A stretch of 64,000 nt of DNA from Bradyrhizobium sp. JYMT SZCCT0180 (lineage in GTDB: Bacteria > Pseudomonadota > Alphaproteobacteria > Rhizobiales > Xanthobacteraceae): assembly GCF_018130165.1 (NCBI RefSeq), contig NZ_JAFCLZ010000003.1, forward strand, positions 310,001-374,000, read 5' to 3'. The first letter of the stretch is position 1. Each line of letters opens with the position of its first letter. A model generated the notes under the pieces. That model was not told the DNA's origin, did not search any database, and worked only from the letters and a program-made list of their open reading frames with translations. Shown here piece by piece: positions 36,946 through 46,394 of this stretch. A program made the translations under genes and the position numbers.

Positions 36946-37433
36946 CCGTGCTTCAATCTGTTATCACCGGATTGCTGTGGTTTGCCGCGATCGGCTGCGG
37001 CTTGATCGCGGGACTCTACTTCGCCTTCTCGACGTTCATCATGACCGCGCTCGGCCGCATCGGTCAGGTGGCAGGCATCACGGCGATGAACGCGATCAAC
37101 GCCGTGATCGTGCAGTCGCTGTTCATGCCGCTGTTTCTTGGGACCACGCTTGCGAGCCTGCTTTTGGCGGTTGCTGGCCTGCTTCGCTGGGGCGAGCCGG
37201 GCGCGATCGCGATGCTGGCCGGCGGCGTGCTCTATGTGATCGGCATGTTCGTATGCACAGCCGTCTTCAACGTGCCCTTGAACAACGCGCTGGCCGCCGT
37301 CGATCCCGCAAGTACCGAGGCCGCACCGCTATGGGCGCGCTATCTGACCGACTGGACGCTGTGGAATCATGTCCGGACGATTGCATCCACCGCGGCTTGT
37401 GCGCTGTTCATCTGGGCGATCGCGGTGAGATAG
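36942..37433 (+). CDS. DUF1772 (anthrone-oxygenase-like) membrane protein
   Basis: 163 aa, four hydrophobic segments. The family pattern is seen in GLIAGLYFAFSTFIMTAL, FNVPLNNALAAVDP and a C-terminal WNHVRTIASTAACALFIWA. Homologues are integral-membrane proteins often paired with NmrA-type oxidoreductases; some fungal members are anthrone oxygenases. Start overlaps the preceding stop (ATGA). Confidence 0.85.
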   Translation: MTVLQSVITGLLWFAAIGCGLIAGLYFAFSTFIMTALGRIGQVAGITAMNAINAVIVQSLFMPLFLGTTLASLLLAVAGLLRWGEPGAIAMLAGGVLYVIGMFVCTAVFNVPLNNALAAVDPASTEAAPLWARYLTDWTLWNHVRTIASTAACALFIWAIAVR

Positions 37434-37523
37434 GGCGACACGCGCCATCAGTGCGCCGCGGCGTTCATGCGACCTTTGGACGGTCGTCAAGTCTCTGGAG
37501 CTTCGACATGGTTGGAGGCATAA

Positions 37524-38003
<480 letters not shown>

Positions 38004-38036
38004 GCCAAACCGGACTCTGATTATCGCGCTCGCCGG

Positions 38037-38363
38037 TTGACGCCGGCGGGCTTCGAACTGGCTGATCTCGGTGAGGCCATCTCAGCGAGAATGAACGATC
38101 GCCCGGCAAATGCGAGATTGCATGCCGCACTCGCGCGCGGTCTCAAGCTCCACGTTGCGAATGAAGTCAGATTTGAAATCCTGAAGACCTTCGCGGTGAC
38201 GGCGGACACCGGCGGCATGGTTCTGCTTTTTCCCGATCACCCGTTGGAAAACCAGGAGGGGCATGCGCTGACCCCGGATGCTGGATGGCAAGTCGCTGCG
38301 CGGCTGACCCAGAGCGCGGACGCATTGCTCGCGTCCCCGGTTGCCGGCGACCTGCACAAGTGA
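38037..38363 (+). CDS. Hypothetical protein
   Basis: 108 aa if the TTG at 38037 is used; an ATG at 38091 gives 90 aa (MNDRPANARLHAALARG). Amphipathic and without membrane segments or known motifs. The frame lies just downstream of the collagen-like gene, and there is a competing open frame on the opposite strand. I do not recognise it. Confidence 0.35.
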   Translation: MTPAGFELADLGEAISARMNDRPANARLHAALARGLKLHVANEVRFEILKTFAVTADTGGMVLLFPDHPLENQEGHALTPDAGWQVAARLTQSADALLASPVAGDLHK

Positions 38364-38989
38364 ACACAGTCCGTCGAGATGTCGAGATTGTTCCGATCGT
38401 AAATCCACACGCGCGCAAGACACGCCATCAGGCAAAGCGTCACGTTCATCGCACAGCGCAAAACAAACCTTCCAGAGCTGCGCGGGAATTTCGATTTGGA
38501 TCGGAGCACTCTCGAGAGTAGGGCGGCGAGGCCGGCGGAAAGAAGTCTCCAGAATCGTGCGCGCGCTCTCGATCATGCGACGGAATCGGTTGCAGACAGA
38601 GGCTGCTGATCGAGTGGCCGAATGATCATGGTGCATTTGACCGGCCACTTTGCTCCGACGATGCAACGTGGTTGTGCGGCATTGGTCCTGCACCGTTCGG
38701 ACGTCGTAGCATCACGATATAGATTAGCCGTACTTATACGGAGACCGACGATATCAATCGAGTTACCTCGAAATTGCCGCCGCCGACGATCTGCAATTTC
38801 GTTGGCGACTCAGCATGTTGCAAGGCGATTACACCGGTATCGTACGGGTTAATGATGATTGCCGAATCTTCCCATAAACATTGACTAAACCAACGCCTTA
38901 ACACAAAATTTACACAGTGGTTTCCGGGCAGGTCCGTACCACTGTGTTGGAATTTCAAAACTTAACATCAATTTTTGGAGGCGAGTAAT
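38364..38989. other. Long upstream region of the flp1 pilin gene
   Basis: About 625 bp, AT-richer than the surroundings towards the right. No credible gene. It is likely the promoter and leader of the Tad2 operon. A 9-bp inverted repeat is listed separately. Confidence 0.55.
38912..38947. promoter_or_regulatory. Inverted repeat upstream of flp1
   Basis: ACACAGTGG at 38912 and CCACTGTGT at 38939 are perfect inverted repeats with an 18-bp spacer, about 43 bp before the flp1 start. Either a dyad operator or a leader hairpin. Confidence 0.55.
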
Positions 38990-39187
38990 ATGCGTAATTT
39001 CCTGAACGACGTGAAATCCCTCTCCAAGGACCAGGACGGCGTGGTGTCATTCGAATACATCATCGTCGCGGCTTGTATCATCGGCGCAGTGGTTGCGGCG
39101 TTCGGTACGACAGCTGGTGGCGCTATCGCGACGGCGCTGTCCGGCGGGATCACCGCTATCACCGCCGCTTTCACCTCGGCCGTGTAA
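38990..39187 (+). CDS. flp: Flp-family type IVb pilin (flp1)
   Basis: 65 aa from the ATG at 38990, with ribosome site GGAGGCGAG. A short leader (MRNFLNDVKSLSKDQDG) is followed by the Flp motif VVSFEY: cleavage after Gly with Glu at +5 and Tyr at +6, as in Flp prepilins. A single hydrophobic helix completes it. It is the major structural subunit candidate of Tad2. A strong hairpin follows the stop, so much of the transcript may end here, giving more pilin than assembly proteins. Confidence 0.93.
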   Translation: MRNFLNDVKSLSKDQDGVVSFEYIIVAACIIGAVVAAFGTTAGGAIATALSGGITAITAAFTSAV

Positions 39188-39205
39188 TACAGCCATCTGA
39201 CCCGA

Positions 39206-39229
39206 GGGGGGCATCGGAATGTGCCCCCC
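39206..39229 (+). terminator. Hairpin after flp1
   Basis: GGGGGGCA pairs with TGCCCCCC across an 8-base loop, 18 bp after the flp1 stop. Only a weak T-run follows. Likely a partial terminator or mRNA stabiliser between pilin and cpaA. Confidence 0.65.
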
Positions 39230-39291
39230 CAGTTTCTAATTTGCTCCCAGCTTAAATTTACACATGTGTCCTCGCTTTTTTGAGGCATTTC

Positions 39292-39798
39292 ATGAGTTGG
39301 ATTGCTCCCACAGCTTCGTTACTTGAAATCATTTTGCTGCTCTATGTCGCAACGATCGATATCGCGACACGATTGATCCGGAATGAAATCTGTCTGGCCC
39401 TGGCGCTGCTTGGAATCGCCAGTCAATTTGCCAGCCCGATGCAGCTTGCCCAATCGCTGATCGTTGCGACAATCCTGTTCCTGCTGCTGCTGGTCATCTA
39501 CCAGCGAAGAATGATTGGCGGCGGCGATGTTAAGCTGCTGGTCGCCTTGTCGATCGGTCTACCCTTGGTCGGCGTGGTTCAATTGTTGATTGTCACGGCG
39601 CTGGCCGGCGGCGTTCTTGCCCTGGTGCATCTGATTATGCGCGTGTTGCCACAGCCGAGGCTGGCGCCCGCCGGATCGTCGTTCGTACGCCGCGTCTACG
39701 CGGTAGAGCGCTGGCGCCATTTGCGACACGCCCCGCTGCCTTACGGCGTTGCCATAGCGTGCGGTGGTATTGTCACCGCTTTCAGCAAAGGACTCTGA
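39292..39798 (+). CDS. cpaA: Prepilin peptidase CpaA/TadV (Tad2)
   Basis: 168 aa from the ATG at 39292. Membrane aspartic protease of the A24A family. The two catalytic Asp are in ATIDIATRLIRNE and in the GGGDVKLL motif. It cleaves the flp leaders after Gly. Several hydrophobic segments. Two bp before cpaB. Confidence 0.9.
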   Translation: MSWIAPTASLLEIILLLYVATIDIATRLIRNEICLALALLGIASQFASPMQLAQSLIVATILFLLLLVIYQRRMIGGGDVKLLVALSIGLPLVGVVQLLIVTALAGGVLALVHLIMRVLPQPRLAPAGSSFVRRVYAVERWRHLRHAPLPYGVAIACGGIVTAFSKGL

Positions 39799-39799
39799 C

Positions 39800-40696
39800 A
39801 TGTCATCTTCTTTGCGTCTCTCGATCATCATGGTGTTTTTGCTCGCGACCACTGCGCTCGGGCTTATCGCCTACAACATGAACCAGTCGAAAGTGCAGGT
39901 CCCGGTAGTAGAGGTCACGGTGAAGGCGCCGGAGCCTCTCACTGTCGGGTACTTTGTCGCGGCCCGTCCGCTGCCGAGAGGGACGCTGGCCCGCGATGAA
40001 GATTTCACCGTGCGCACGGCGCCGTCGGGTAATGTTCCGGCAGGGGCGATCCTCGATACGCCCGACGCCAGGATCGGAATTCGCGGATCTCTGGTTCGCA
40101 GTTTCCTCGACACCGGCAGTCTGGTCACATCCGAAGACATACTGCGCCCGCGAGAACGGGGTTTTCTCGCCAGCGTTCTGGCACCGGATAGCCGTGCCAT
40201 CAGCATCAACGTCGATGCGGCGTCTGGTGTCTCTGGCCTGATCTGGCCGGGTGATTATGTGGACGTCGTGTTGATCCAGGAGCCGTCGACGTCGGGCGAA
40301 GACAGAACAGCTCAACAGCATGGCACGCTGAGTGAAACCGTTGCTCACAATGTTCGGATTGTCGCGATTGACCAGGAGATCGTGCAAGGCGGCCCATCCA
40401 ACAACGCCGCGGCAGGTAAGGTAGCGCGCACCGTATCGCTGCAGCTTGCGCCGGACCAGGTCAAGAAAGTCGTAGTCGCAGGACAGCGCGGAAAACTCAC
40501 CTTGGCGGTACGGTCGGCGGTCGATCGGCAGGATACCGGGGACTCGGACACCACGGTGGTGGTGTATGCGCGCAATAACGGCACGAAATACTCGGTCAGG
40601 AGAGACGATGCAGGGATTGCGCGCCCTGTGTTGAGCAGCAATGCGTCGCCGGTAATTACCCCGTCAGCGCCGGTCGCTTCGGCCGTACGTCGGTAG
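39800..40696 (+). CDS. cpaB: Pilus assembly protein CpaB/RcpC (Tad2)
   Basis: 298 aa from the ATG at 39800. N-terminal membrane anchor, then the SAF domain (VAARPLPRGTLARDEDF) and the CpaB/RcpC core (LASVLAPDSRAISINVD, GLIWPGDYVDVVLIQE, SLQLAPDQVKKVV, KLTLAVRS). Full length for the family, providing the internal reference that shows the Tad1 copy is deleted. It is a periplasmic partner of the secretin. Confidence 0.92.
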   Translation: MSSSLRLSIIMVFLLATTALGLIAYNMNQSKVQVPVVEVTVKAPEPLTVGYFVAARPLPRGTLARDEDFTVRTAPSGNVPAGAILDTPDARIGIRGSLVRSFLDTGSLVTSEDILRPRERGFLASVLAPDSRAISINVDAASGVSGLIWPGDYVDVVLIQEPSTSGEDRTAQQHGTLSETVAHNVRIVAIDQEIVQGGPSNNAAAGKVARTVSLQLAPDQVKKVVVAGQRGKLTLAVRSAVDRQDTGDSDTTVVVYARNNGTKYSVRRDDAGIARPVLSSNASPVITPSAPVASAVRR

Positions 40697-40705
40697 GAGG
40701 AGGTA

Positions 40706-41908
40706 GTGGTGAGCGTTAACATGGCAATCGCAAGTCCGCCTGAAGAAACTGCGTCTCTTGCAACGCGCAACCAAATCGTCTGTTTCGTGAACGATGAGTT
40801 GAGTGCAGCGGCGTTGCGCAAAGGCCTCGAAGGCAGCAACCTGACAATCAGGCGTGGCACGATCCGCAATGCCATAAAGATGCTCGAGACCGACACCGAG
40901 CTGTTCGCCCTGGTGGTAGACATCAGCGGAATCGATGATCCATTTACCGAGCTGGAAAGGTTGGCCAGCGTCTGCCCACCCGATGTCCAGGTGTCGCTGA
41001 TCGGTGAGAGCAGGGAGATCATCTTCTACCGCGAGCTTATGGAGCTCGGCTTGACGGAGTACCTTCCGAAGCCGCTCACGCGCGATATGGTACTGCACCA
41101 GCTACGTCCGAAGCTGCTTGGCGACGTGGCGCCCGGCGCGGCCGATCGCGGCGGGCATGTGATCTCGATCTGCGGCGCGCAGGGGGGCGCCGGAGCAACC
41201 AGTATCGCTATCAATCTCGCACTACAGCTCGCCGAAACCACAAAGGCCAAAGTCGCGCTGCTCGACCTTCATCTGCAAAACGGCGAAACCGCCGTGATGC
41301 TGGGTGTTCGGCCCGGGCCGGGGCTGCGCATCGCTCTGGAAAACCCGATGCGGGCGGACACCTTGTTCCTCGAACGCGCGGCCATTGAAATCAACGAGCG
41401 GGTTTGCCTGATTTCCGCCGATGAGGACCTGGATGCGCAGCTCGATATCACCGAAGCCGGAGTGAGGCATGTGCTGGGTCTGCTCCGTCAACGATTCAAT
41501 TACATCGTTGTCGACATACCCGTCCCGTTTCCGCCATCGATCCATCCGGTGATCATGCTTTCCCGCCATGTGCTGGTGCTGCTGGAAGCGGAGGTGACCG
41601 GACTTCGCAATGCCCACGCACTCCGCACCGCCGTCACCAACATCGCCGGCAAGGATCGGGTCTTTACTCTGCTCAACCGTGCCGATCGTGCCGGGGGGCT
41701 TCCCAGGGCCACGATCGTCAAGGCCTTGGGCTCAGAACCGGACATGGTGATTCCCGATCTCGGCAAGGGGATGACACAGGCGGTCAATCTCGGAATTCCA
41801 GCTCTGAAACACGTATCCAAACTGCGGCGTCACCTCGCCCCGATCGTACGGGAGATTGCCGGTGTCGGCGCCCAGCGGAAGGGATGGCTCAGGAGGCTGT
41901 TCGGGTGA
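40706..41908 (+). CDS. cpaE: CpaE/TadZ ATPase with degenerate P-loop (Tad2)
   Basis: 400 aa from a GTG at 40706 (GTG 40709 or ATG 40721 also possible); the ribosome site GGAGGAGGT at 40696-40704 favours a GTG. Receiver-like N-terminus (QIVCFVNDELS, VVDISGIDDP), then the ATPase domain. The P-loop reads GAQGGAGATS: both signature lysines of the KGGxGKT motif are missing. TadZ proteins are known to be atypical, and this one is more degenerate than the Tad1 copy. Overlaps cpaF by 4 bp. Confidence 0.9.
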   Translation: MVSVNMAIASPPEETASLATRNQIVCFVNDELSAAALRKGLEGSNLTIRRGTIRNAIKMLETDTELFALVVDISGIDDPFTELERLASVCPPDVQVSLIGESREIIFYRELMELGLTEYLPKPLTRDMVLHQLRPKLLGDVAPGAADRGGHVISICGAQGGAGATSIAINLALQLAETTKAKVALLDLHLQNGETAVMLGVRPGPGLRIALENPMRADTLFLERAAIEINERVCLISADEDLDAQLDITEAGVRHVLGLLRQRFNYIVVDIPVPFPPSIHPVIMLSRHVLVLLEAEVTGLRNAHALRTAVTNIAGKDRVFTLLNRADRAGGLPRATIVKALGSEPDMVIPDLGKGMTQAVNLGIPALKHVSKLRRHLAPIVREIAGVGAQRKGWLRRLFG

Positions 41909-43350
41909 CGAAAAAATTTGGTACGCGCGAGCGCGACGACACGCCAACCCGTTTACCTGCATTGACGCCAAGGGACGGCGCGCCACCTCGCTTGCCTGCA
42001 TTGACGCCAAGCCCGGACGAGCCTTCGACCGAGCCGCCCGTGATGCCAGCTTCGCTGCGCGAACGAGACGTGATGCCGGCGCCGCCGCGCGAACGGGTCA
42101 TGATGCCGGCCACGCTGCGCGAACGAGTCATTGCGCAGATTGAGCCATCGGTGGCCGCAACTGTTTCGCGCGACATTCTTCGGCAGCAGATCGAGGAAAT
42201 CATCCATGGAATCGCCAATCAGGAACGGCTCGAACTGTCGGGTCGCGAGCAGTTTCAGCTAGCGGACGAGATAGCGGACGACATGACCGGCTACGGGCCG
42301 CTCCGTCCGCTCCTGCTGGATGAATCGATCAACGATATCATGGTCAACGGACCAAGTAACATTTACGTCGAGCGACGCGGCAAGCTGGAACGGATCGCGG
42401 TACGATTCCGCGACAATGATCACATCGCCTCGGTGGCGCAGAAGATTGCCGCCCAGGTTGGACGGCGCGTTGACGAATCCAGTCCCATGGTGGATTGCCG
42501 CTTGCCGGACGGCAGCCGGGTCAACATCATCTTCCCGCCGCTGGCGATCCATAGCCCCTGCATTTCCATCCGAAAATTTCCAAGTCGCCGCCTGGATATG
42601 GCCGGGATGATCAAAAACGGCTCGATGACAGCGGCGATGGGACAATTGCTGGAGATCGCCGGCCGGTGTCGGCTGAATGTTCTGGTCTCCGGCGGTACCG
42701 GCTCTGGCAAGACGACGCTGTTGAACGCCATGAGCCAGTTCATCGATCACAGTGAACGCGTTGTCACCATCGAGGACGCGGCAGAGTTGCAGCTGCAACA
42801 GCCGCATGTGATCAGCCTGGAGACCCGGCCTCCCAGCCTCGAAGGCACAGGGCAGGTGACGCAACGCGATCTGGTGTGGAATGCGCTGCGGATGCGTCCT
42901 GACCGGATCGTCGTAGGCGAAGTGCGCGGCGCCGAAGCGTTTGACATGCTGCAAGCGATGAACACCGGCCATGATGGTTCGATCTCCACGGTGCATGCCA
43001 ACTCGGCCCGCGACGCACTGACCCGTATTGAAAACATGGTGCAGATGGGACAGCCAAATCTGCCGTTGCGGGCGATCAGGTCTCAGATCGTCGCGGCGCT
43101 GGATATCATCGTGCAGGTGGAACGCATGCGGGATGGCCAACGTCGCGTTATCCAGATCAGCGAGGTGATCGGCCTTGAGGGCGATGTGATCACCACCAAC
43201 GACATCGCAGCGTTCGAGTTCGAAGAGGAAGATGTTCACGGGCGGATATCGGGCACCTACAGGTCCACTCACGCAGTTCCTAAATTCAAGAGCCGTCTTG
43301 TCTATTTTGGGCTTGATCGAGCCTGGGCTGAGGCCATGAGGCAGCTATGA
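41905..43350 (+). CDS. cpaF: Tad pilus motor ATPase CpaF/TadA (Tad2)
   Basis: 481 aa from the GTG at 41905, chosen because it overlaps the cpaE stop (GTGA) and has AGGAGG 8 bases upstream; an ATG at 41884 also exists. Walker A is [14 protein letters not shown], Walker [15 protein letters not shown], and the Arg/His box includes [10 protein letters not shown]. It powers pilus extension and retraction. The N-terminal ~80 residues are a repetitive Pro/Arg-rich extension not needed for the ATPase. Only motor in the window. Coupled to tadB by ATGA. Confidence 0.94.
   Translation: MTKKFGTRERDDTPTRLPALTPRDGAPPRLPALTPSPDEPSTEPPVMPASLRERDVMPAPPRERVMMPATLRERVIAQIEPSVAATVSRDILRQQIEEIIHGIANQERLELSGREQFQLADEIADDMTGYGPLRPLLLDESINDIMVNGPSNIYVERRGKLERIAVRFRDNDHIASVAQKIAAQVGRRVDESSPMVDCRLPDGSRVNIIFPPLAIHSPCISIRKFPSRRLDMAGMIKNGSMTAAMGQLLEIAGRCRLNVLVSGGTGSGKTTLLNAMSQFIDHSERVVTIEDAAELQLQQPHVISLETRPPSLEGTGQVTQRDLVWNALRMRPDRIVVGEVRGAEAFDMLQAMNTGHDGSISTVHANSARDALTRIENMVQMGQPNLPLRAIRSQIVAALDIIVQVERMRDGQRRVIQISEVIGLEGDVITTNDIAAFEFEEEDVHGRISGTYRSTHAVPKFKSRLVYFGLDRAWAEAMRQL
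42040..42129 (+). repeat. Three tandem 30-bp repeats inside cpaF
   Basis: Units at 42040, 42070 and 42100 encode [20 protein letters not shown] and [10 protein letters not shown]. Just upstream, RLPALTP is repeated twice with near-identical DNA (about 41961 and 41993). Such repeats can change copy number by slippage. Confidence 0.85.
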
Positions 43351-44279
43351 TTTCGGAGTTTTTGACCATCGCCAACCTGGTGCTGCTAATATGCGCAGCA
43401 GCCCTGACGTTGTGGCTCGGCGCTCGACAAAGCCGCATTGATCGACAGGTAACGACAGCTCTGCCAGCCGCAGATTCGACGAGTCTGCCCTCCATTCGCC
43501 GGTTAGAGGCCGGGTCCCGGTGGCAGTTTCTCCACCGCTTGGCCAATTACAGGGAAGGGATCGCTTACGCTTGGCACCCCGGGTATCCGATAATCGCCGG
43601 TGTCATCGCAGCAGCGGCGATCTTCTATGCCAATAGCTTTCTGAACTTTTCTACCCTCTACGTGTCCCTCGCGGCTGCGATTGTGGCCCTGCTGGTGGTG
43701 CGAGGCTTGTTCGGATGGCAGCAACATCGCCTCGCCAATCAACTTTTTCGACAGCTGCCTGACACGATCCAGCTGGTGACCAGTACTGTTCGATCCGGGC
43801 TGCCCGTGAACGAAGCATTTCGCACCATCGCTCGCGAGATGCCGCAACCGACCGCTGGGCAGTTCGCCATCGTATGCAGCGAAGTGACGATGGGGAGATC
43901 TCCGGAGGAAGCCGTAGAAGCTGTCTATCATCGAACGCAGGTGACGGAGTACGGGATCTTTGCGGTGACACTTGCAGTCCAGCTGAAGTCAGGTGGCAGC
44001 TTGACCGAAACGTTGCAGACGCTGGGAGATACTGTGAGGCAGCGTGTTGCGCTCGCTGCTCGCGCGAAGGCTCTGGCAGGAGAGGTGATCTTTTCCTCTC
44101 GCGCACTTTCTATCTCGCCCATTGTTGTCGGTGGATTGCTATACCTGATCAATCCGCAAACCGTTGATCTGCTGTTCTACGATCCGACAGGAAACATACT
44201 CCTGGCTTACGCAGCAGCCTCGGTGATCATCGGGACCCTTGTGATACGTTGGATGGTCAGAAGGGAAACGCAGCTATGA
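43347..44279 (+). CDS. tadB: Tad platform protein TadB (type II secretion F-domain)
   Basis: 310 aa. N-terminal membrane segment, two more in the middle (PIIAGVIAAAAIFYANS, LYVSLAAAIVALLVV), then the cytoplasmic F-domain (QLPDTIQLVTSTVRSGLPVNEAF, MGRSPEEAVEAVYHRTQ) and two C-terminal segments. It forms the inner-membrane platform with TadC and receives the motor's movement. Overlaps both neighbours by 4 bp. Confidence 0.92.
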   Translation: MISEFLTIANLVLLICAAALTLWLGARQSRIDRQVTTALPAADSTSLPSIRRLEAGSRWQFLHRLANYREGIAYAWHPGYPIIAGVIAAAAIFYANSFLNFSTLYVSLAAAIVALLVVRGLFGWQQHRLANQLFRQLPDTIQLVTSTVRSGLPVNEAFRTIAREMPQPTAGQFAIVCSEVTMGRSPEEAVEAVYHRTQVTEYGIFAVTLAVQLKSGGSLTETLQTLGDTVRQRVALAARAKALAGEVIFSSRALSISPIVVGGLLYLINPQTVDLLFYDPTGNILLAYAAASVIIGTLVIRWMVRRETQL

Positions 44280-45187
44280 CCTTTGGGTTCAGTCTGGTTG
44301 CCCTCGCCATAGCACTCGCGGCTGCGACCTGCGTGTTGATCATCCACGAACTGCACATTCGTGCGTTGAACGTGCGGGTGTCAAACGCCGTGATGGGCGT
44401 TCCTGACCGGTCAACGGCCTTCGGAGGCATGACTGGCTGGCTGTCATCGCTCGGGATGCGGTATCGGCGCTTCTACTCTGCAGAAAACCTGGACCAACTG
44501 CGAACAGTCGTTCAAGCGTCAGGTTTCAATCCTCATCGAACGTTGTCGATCTGGATTGGTGTCAAAACTGTCAGCATGTTCTTGTTTCCGATCATTGGCT
44601 TGTTTATCGCGCAGCTTTCAGGGAAGTCGCTGACCGATGGGCTGATCTTCATGCTCATTGGCGTGGTGGTCGGAATTATGGGGCCGCGGTTGATACTGTC
44701 GGTGCTGAAACGGCGTTTTAACGCCGCCATCCGGCTCGGTACGCCGGACATGATCGATTTGCTGGTTGTCTGCAGCGAAGTGGGAATGGGTCTGGAGAGC
44801 GCGCTGGAACGCGTAGCGGAGGAAATGAAACAGACCAATCCCGCGATGGCCCGGGTCCTGTACAGCCTTCTTGATGATCTGCGGATACTGCCGAACCGCA
44901 GCGACGCATTCGAGAAAATCGGAGCGACGTCAGAAGGGCTTCGCCGGTTCGGCGTCATGGTCAGCCAAAGCATGCAGTATGGAACGCCGTTGAGCAAGGC
45001 GCTGCGCAGTATCGCCGTCGACCTCCGGCGGGAACGTATTACCAGCCTGGAAGAAAGAGCACACAAGTTGGGTGCCAAGCTGACTATCCCGATGGTGCTG
45101 TTCATGCTTCCAGCCATGTTCATCATTTTGGGCGGAAGTCCGTTTCTGCACCTCTTACGTACATTCGCCAGCTTCGGGATGAAATAA
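44276..45187 (+). CDS. tadC: Tad platform protein TadC (type II secretion F-domain)
   Basis: 303 aa from the ATG at 44276 (ATGA overlap with tadB). F-domain signature IRLGTPDMIDLLVVCSEVGMG with GLESALERVAEEMK, flanked by hydrophobic segments; ends with FMLPAMFIILGGSPFLHLL. Partner of TadB. The methyltransferase gene starts 2 bp after its stop. Confidence 0.92.
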   Translation: MTFGFSLVALAIALAAATCVLIIHELHIRALNVRVSNAVMGVPDRSTAFGGMTGWLSSLGMRYRRFYSAENLDQLRTVVQASGFNPHRTLSIWIGVKTVSMFLFPIIGLFIAQLSGKSLTDGLIFMLIGVVVGIMGPRLILSVLKRRFNAAIRLGTPDMIDLLVVCSEVGMGLESALERVAEEMKQTNPAMARVLYSLLDDLRILPNRSDAFEKIGATSEGLRRFGVMVSQSMQYGTPLSKALRSIAVDLRRERITSLEERAHKLGAKLTIPMVLFMLPAMFIILGGSPFLHLLRTFASFGMK

Positions 45188-45189
45188 GG

Positions 45190-45837
45190 ATGAGCACGAT
45201 TACCCTATCAAAAAATTGGTCTTACGAGCGGACGATGCAGCTGCTTGGCGCCATGTGGTTCATGATGCTGGCACTCCTGGTCGCCACAAAAATCGGGACA
45301 TCGCTTGGCGATCCCTGGCCATCTCTGCTGTCGAGTTTTTGCCTTGGCATCTTCTACGTCCTCCTGACGATCTTGATGTTGACCAGGCCACCGGCAAAGG
45401 CGCACGCGACCGGCGTGCTGCCTCGAATAGCTGCATTCGTCGGCAGCTATATGCCATGGACCATCACCTTCTTCGGCAAAACCGAGGAATCGTTGCCAAA
45501 CTTGCTATCCACCGCTTGCGTCCTGATCGGCATGATCATGATGCTTGTGACGATCCGACACCTGGGCAAGTCGTTCAGTCTGGTACCGCAGGCACGCAGA
45601 GTGGTGCAGACCGGTCCTTACCGATGGATCAAACACCCGCTCTACCTGGCGGAAGAAATCGTGATCCTGGGCGTCGTCCTGCAATACCTGACAGTGACAA
45701 CGGTGATCATACTGTTCCTGCATATCGGCGTCCAAATATGCCGAATTCTATACGAAGAGGATCTGCTTCGGCGCAGCCTCCCTGAGTACTCCAGTTACGA
45801 AGCAACGCGCTGGAGATTGATTCCGTATGTTTGGTGA
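45190..45837 (+). CDS. Isoprenylcysteine carboxyl-methyltransferase family membrane protein
   Basis: 215 aa, about five hydrophobic segments. The ICMT/PEMT-family SAM-binding signature is clear: VQTGPYRWIKHPLYLAEE followed by YEEDLLRRSLPEYSSYEATRWRLIP. It sits 2 bp after tadC and before the minor pilin genes, so it belongs to the Tad2 transcript. Membrane methyltransferases of this family modify lipids, or carboxyl or amino groups at protein termini. A pilin-modifying role is possible but unproven; lipid methylation is the alternative. Confidence 0.85.
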   Translation: MSTITLSKNWSYERTMQLLGAMWFMMLALLVATKIGTSLGDPWPSLLSSFCLGIFYVLLTILMLTRPPAKAHATGVLPRIAAFVGSYMPWTITFFGKTEESLPNLLSTACVLIGMIMMLVTIRHLGKSFSLVPQARRVVQTGPYRWIKHPLYLAEEIVILGVVLQYLTVTTVIILFLHIGVQICRILYEEDLLRRSLPEYSSYEATRWRLIPYVW

Positions 45838-45914
45838 GTGGTCATGAACGGCCAACTTGTTATGGACATGCGTATTGATCTGCAGCGGCCTAACACTGAC
45901 GAGGAGGGGCCAAC

Positions 45915-46385
45915 GTGCCATCGCCCTGTCGAGACAGGCTCGTGAGCCGTAGAGTTTCTTTCATCGCAGATCAGCGCGGCGCCGCCGCGCTTGAAATGCT
46001 GGTCGTCTACTTTTTCCTGGTGGTGGGCCTGCTTCTGCCGCTTGCCGACGTTGCTGCCGCGGGCTTTCGCTATATATCGGCGTGGCAGGCGTTGCGCGCC
46101 TTCGGACAAAGGATCCAGTACGACCCGCCGAACGACGTTACCGATTGGGCAGCCTGGAAGTCGGCGCTGCCCACTTCGGTTTCGGGTTATCCCATCCAGG
46201 ATCTCCAGGTCGTTTGCAGCGACAGCATGACGGCCTGCTCCGCGGGCAACTTCGCTCCGCCCAAGCACTATACATACTCGACGACCGTCACCATGGCGCC
46301 GATCCTGTTGAGGTCGGTGATCTGTCAGAGTGGTAACGGCAATCCTTGTTCGTACACATTGTTTTACGGTGAACGGTTTCAATAG
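45915..46385 (+). CDS. TadE/TadF-like minor pilin
   Basis: 156 aa from the GTG at 45915 with ribosome site GAGGAGGGG. The N-terminal basic segment, then DQRGAAALEMLVVYFFLVVGLLLP: a pseudopilin-type helix with Glu at +5 after Gly. The periplasmic part has four Cys (VVCSDSMTAC, VICQSGNGNPC). Minor pilins of this type prime Flp assembly. Followed 9 bp later by the tadG-like gene. Confidence 0.82.
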   Translation: MPSPCRDRLVSRRVSFIADQRGAAALEMLVVYFFLVVGLLLPLADVAAAGFRYISAWQALRAFGQRIQYDPPNDVTDWAAWKSALPTSVSGYPIQDLQVVCSDSMTACSAGNFAPPKHYTYSTTVTMAPILLRSVICQSGNGNPCSYTLFYGERFQ

Positions 46386-46394
46386 GAGTGTTCC

